This document shows positions 62,632 through 64,000 of a DNA stretch of 64,000 nt, piece by piece. Origin of the DNA: JAICXG01 sp963801255 (GTDB taxonomy: Bacteria; Verrucomicrobiota; Verrucomicrobiia; Chthoniobacterales; UBA10450). A program made the translations under genes and the position numbers. The notes under the pieces are model-generated. The model was not told the DNA's origin. It was given only the letters and a program-made list of their open reading frames with translations, and searched no databases. Position 1 is the first letter of the stretch. Each line of letters begins with the position of its first letter. The stretch spans positions 1 to 64,000 of the forward strand of contig CAWDEC010000020.1 of assembly GCA_963801255.1 (NCBI GenBank). Direction: 5' to 3'.

Positions 62632-64000
62632 ATGTTGCAAATGCAGGATTTGATGTCGAAGTCGATGCGAGACTTCAAGGAAGGCAGTATCGTCAAGGGA
62701 CGCATTTTGGAAATCCGGCCGCGCGAAGTGTTGGTGGACATCGGCTACAAATCCGAAGGCATCATTCCGATCTCGGAGTTCGATGATATTGAATCGCTCG
62801 AGGTAGGTGACGAAGTGGAAGTGCTCCTCGAGCGTCTCGAAAATGACGAAGGCATGGTCGTGCTCTCGAAGGAGAAAGCGGCTTATCGGCAAAATTGGAA
62901 CAAAATCGCGCAGGTCTTTGCTGGAGACGGACTCATTAAGGGCAAGGTGAAGTCGGTTGTAAAAGGAGGTCTGATGGTCAACATCGGCGTGGAGGCTTTC
63001 CTGCCCGCTTCCCAAATCGATATCGTTCCGCCGCGCGACCTCCAGCAATTCGTCGGTAACACCTACGATTTTAAAATCGTCAAAATCAACGACGACCGGA
63101 AAAACGTCGTTCTCAGCCGCCGCGAGCTGATCGAGCAGGAGCGAAGTGAGAAACGCCAGAAGTTCCTCGAAGGCGTGAAGGTCGGCGACAGCGTCACAGG
63201 CACTGTCAAAAACCTCACTGACTTTGGCGCCTTTATCGATCTCGGTGGGATGGACGGTCTCCTGCACATTACGGATATGACTTGGGGTCGGCTCGGTCAC
63301 CCCAGCGAGTTGCTCAAGGTCGGACAGCAACTGGAAGTGCTCGTTCTCGACATCAACAAGGAGAAAGAGCGGGTTTCGTTAGGCCTGAAGCAGACCCAGA
63401 AAAATCCGTGGGACCAAATCGAAGAACGCTTCCCCGCGGGACAAAAGGTGAAAGGAAAAATCACCAATCTGGTTCCCTACGGGGCATTCGTGGAATTGGA
63501 AGAGGGCGTTGAAGGCCTCATCCACGTCTCCGAGTTGTCCTGGACGAAACGCATCATGCGTCCTTCCGACATCCTTACCGTTGGCCAGGAAGTTGAAGCA
63601 GTCGTTCTTGGCGTAAATAAGGAGGAGCAAAAGATTTCGTTAGGCCTGCGGCAGCTCGAGACCAACCCATGGGACGAGATTGAGAAGAAGTTCACCATCG
63701 GAAGCCGGGTCAAGGGCCACATCCGCAACATGACCGCCTACGGTGCGTTCGTGGAATTGGAAGACGGCATCGACGGCATGATCCACGTGTCCGACCTCAG
63801 TTGGACTCGCAAGATTAATCACCCGATGGAGGTCTTCAAGAAGGGTGAGGAAGTCGAAGCCGAAGTCATTGACATCGACAAAACCAATCAGCGCATCAGC
63901 CTGGGTATCAAACAACTCTCTGACGATCCTTGGAAGAACATCGACGAGAAATATAAAATCGGTGACTTGGTCACCGGCAAAGTGACTAAGCTCGCCAGCT
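62632..64000 (+). CDS. rpsA: Ribosomal protein bS1, 5' part
   Basis: From ATG 62632 (MLQMQDLMSKSMRDFKEG) the frame stays open to the window edge, giving about 456 residues; the 3' end is missing. Five S1/OB repeats are visible. They start at VKGRILEIRPREVLVDIGYK, IKGKVKSVVKGGLMVNIGVE, VTGTVKNLTDFGAFIDLGGM, VKGKITNLVPYGAFVELEEG and VKGHIRNMTAYGAFVELEDG. Starts at 62641 or 62653 are possible. S1 binds mRNA on the ribosome. The S-L-G of two repeat ends is encoded by TCGTTAGGC (63376, 63637), while the next repeat uses other codons. Confidence 0.95.
   Translation, partial: MLQMQDLMSKSMRDFKEGSIVKGRILEIRPREVLVDIGYKSEGIIPISEFDDIESLEVGDEVEVLLERLENDEGMVVLSKEKAAYRQNWNKIAQVFAGDGLIKGKVKSVVKGGLMVNIGVEAFLPASQIDIVPPRDLQQFVGNTYDFKIVKINDDRKNVVLSRRELIEQERSEKRQKFLEGVKVGDSVTGTVKNLTDFGAFIDLGGMDGLLHITDMTWGRLGHPSELLKVGQQLEVLVLDINKEKERVSLGLKQTQKNPWDQIEERFPAGQKVKGKITNLVPYGAFVELEEGVEGLIHVSELSWTKRIMRPSDILTVGQEVEAVVLGVNKEEQKISLGLRQLETNPWDEIEKKFTIGSRVKGHIRNMTAYGAFVELEDGIDGMIHVSDLSWTRKINHPMEVFKKGEEVEAEVIDIDKTNQRISLGIKQLSDDPWKNIDEKYKIGDLVTGKVTKLAS

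Larger units (their letters stand above)
6035..63645. repeat. Dispersed 9-mer GCCTAACGA/TCGTTAGGC family
   Basis: Hand count of exact copies. GCCTAACGA starts at 6035, 9870, 12182, 14957, 15552, 21801, 22254, 24035, 29943, 37241, 40632, 40824, 40931, 47608, 49915, 50002 and 51014. TCGTTAGGC starts at 7521, 10582, 11313, 13832, 15637, 20710, 22195, 22334, 29311, 36574, 36781, 39132, 39179, 39642, 41789, 46389, 46593, 50511, 51025, 55122, 61802, 63376 and 63637. Core-only copies (8 bp) are at 7739, 18081, 25911, 27538, 29802, 39242, 45940, 48131 and 51157. Flanking bases are not conserved. GCCTAACAA/TTGTTAGGC variants also recur. A few copies may be missed. Confidence 0.9.

Noticed and set aside
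6035..63645. Reading the 9-mer as a restriction site, a Chi-like or a KOPS-like signal
   Set aside because: The word is not palindromic, shows little strand bias in this window (17 versus 23) and no relation to gene direction. A polar segregation or recombination signal would be skewed, though 64 kb is too short to exclude it.
1..64000. tRNA or rRNA genes, CRISPR arrays, insertion sequences, phage genes
   Set aside because: No TPsiC-like cloverleaf segment, rRNA block, spaced direct repeats, transposase or integrase motif was recognised by reading. A tRNAscan or Infernal run would be decisive for RNA genes.

Overview
The window is 64 kb of a GC-rich, gene-dense chromosome from a Gram-negative-type bacterium. 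It has a TonB-dependent receptor, an outer-membrane beta-barrel protein, lipoproteins and many signal peptides. The best guess is the phylum Verrucomicrobiota (Chthoniobacterales/Spartobacteria-like). This rests on recall of a short basic protein starting MGQQHR, an MreC-like coiled-coil protein, DUF6580 and the overall gene mix. It is an inference from family knowledge, not a database match. No tRNA, rRNA, CRISPR array, IS element or prophage was recognised.

Layout. 1-100: 3' end of purC. 126-10096: surface-glycan block with two large polytopic membrane proteins, a DPM1/ArnC-type GT2 glycosyltransferase (frameshifted), a WecD-like double-GNAT acetyltransferase, a zinc-ribbon methyltransferase, a WecE/RffA sugar aminotransferase and a GT-C membrane protein. 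Together they look like a dTDP-4-amino-4,6-dideoxyhexose (Fuc4NAc-type) pathway. 10047-14.9 kb: mdh, malQ and a UvrD/PcrA helicase. 15-25.6 kb: a single-domain response regulator, a YacP-like NYN protein, a small basic protein, the coiled-coil protein, a lipoprotein, glgC, glmS, a GlsB/YeaQ protein and serA. 23.0-36.3 kb: a potassium island with kdpD, a beta-barrel porin, kdpC, kdpB, kdpA, the microgene kdpF, a second 27-aa microgene, a helical lipoprotein, kdpE and, divergently, kup. 36.3-42.3 kb: an RlmD-like rRNA methyltransferase, an AI-2E transporter, an uncharacterised protein beside fumarylacetoacetase, a secreted cysteine-hydrolase-like protein and a DUF456 protein. 42.4-51 kb: rpsT, DUF6580, pdhA-pdhB-pdhC, a dGTPase-like HD protein, a LON-domain protein, aroD and ribE. 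51.3-59.8 kb: accessory-looking stretch with a heavily disrupted TonB receptor, secreted proteins, an orphan TonB-plug-like peptide, a sulfotransferase, a methyltransferase, a transglutaminase-like protein and a discoidin-like protein. 60-64 kb: tsf, rpsB, a thioredoxin-like protein, a hypothetical protein and the 5' part of rpsA.

The most striking signal is not a gene. The non-palindromic 9-mer GCCTAACGA (or its complement TCGTTAGGC) occurs about 40 times by my hand count, against about 0.5 expected by chance in 64 kb, and the 8-bp core CCTAACGA about 49 times. It sits in genes on both strands in all four stop-free reading frames, giving SLG, VR, PN(D/E) or LT in unrelated proteins. It also sits at gene junctions and once as a perfect 20-bp palindrome. 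Density (about 1 per 1.6 kb), length and dispersal resemble the DNA-uptake sequences of Pasteurellaceae and Neisseria, but nothing here proves uptake. It is absent from long stretches, notably 1-6.0 kb and 55.2-61.8 kb.

A second theme is disrupted frames. Six genes (GT2, porin, RlmD, AI-2E, the FAH-neighbour protein and the TonB receptor) can be read through only by assuming indels. At least two sit in short homopolymers or repeats, which suggests sequencing or assembly error. The TonB receptor has at least three shifts plus a stop and may be a real pseudogene.
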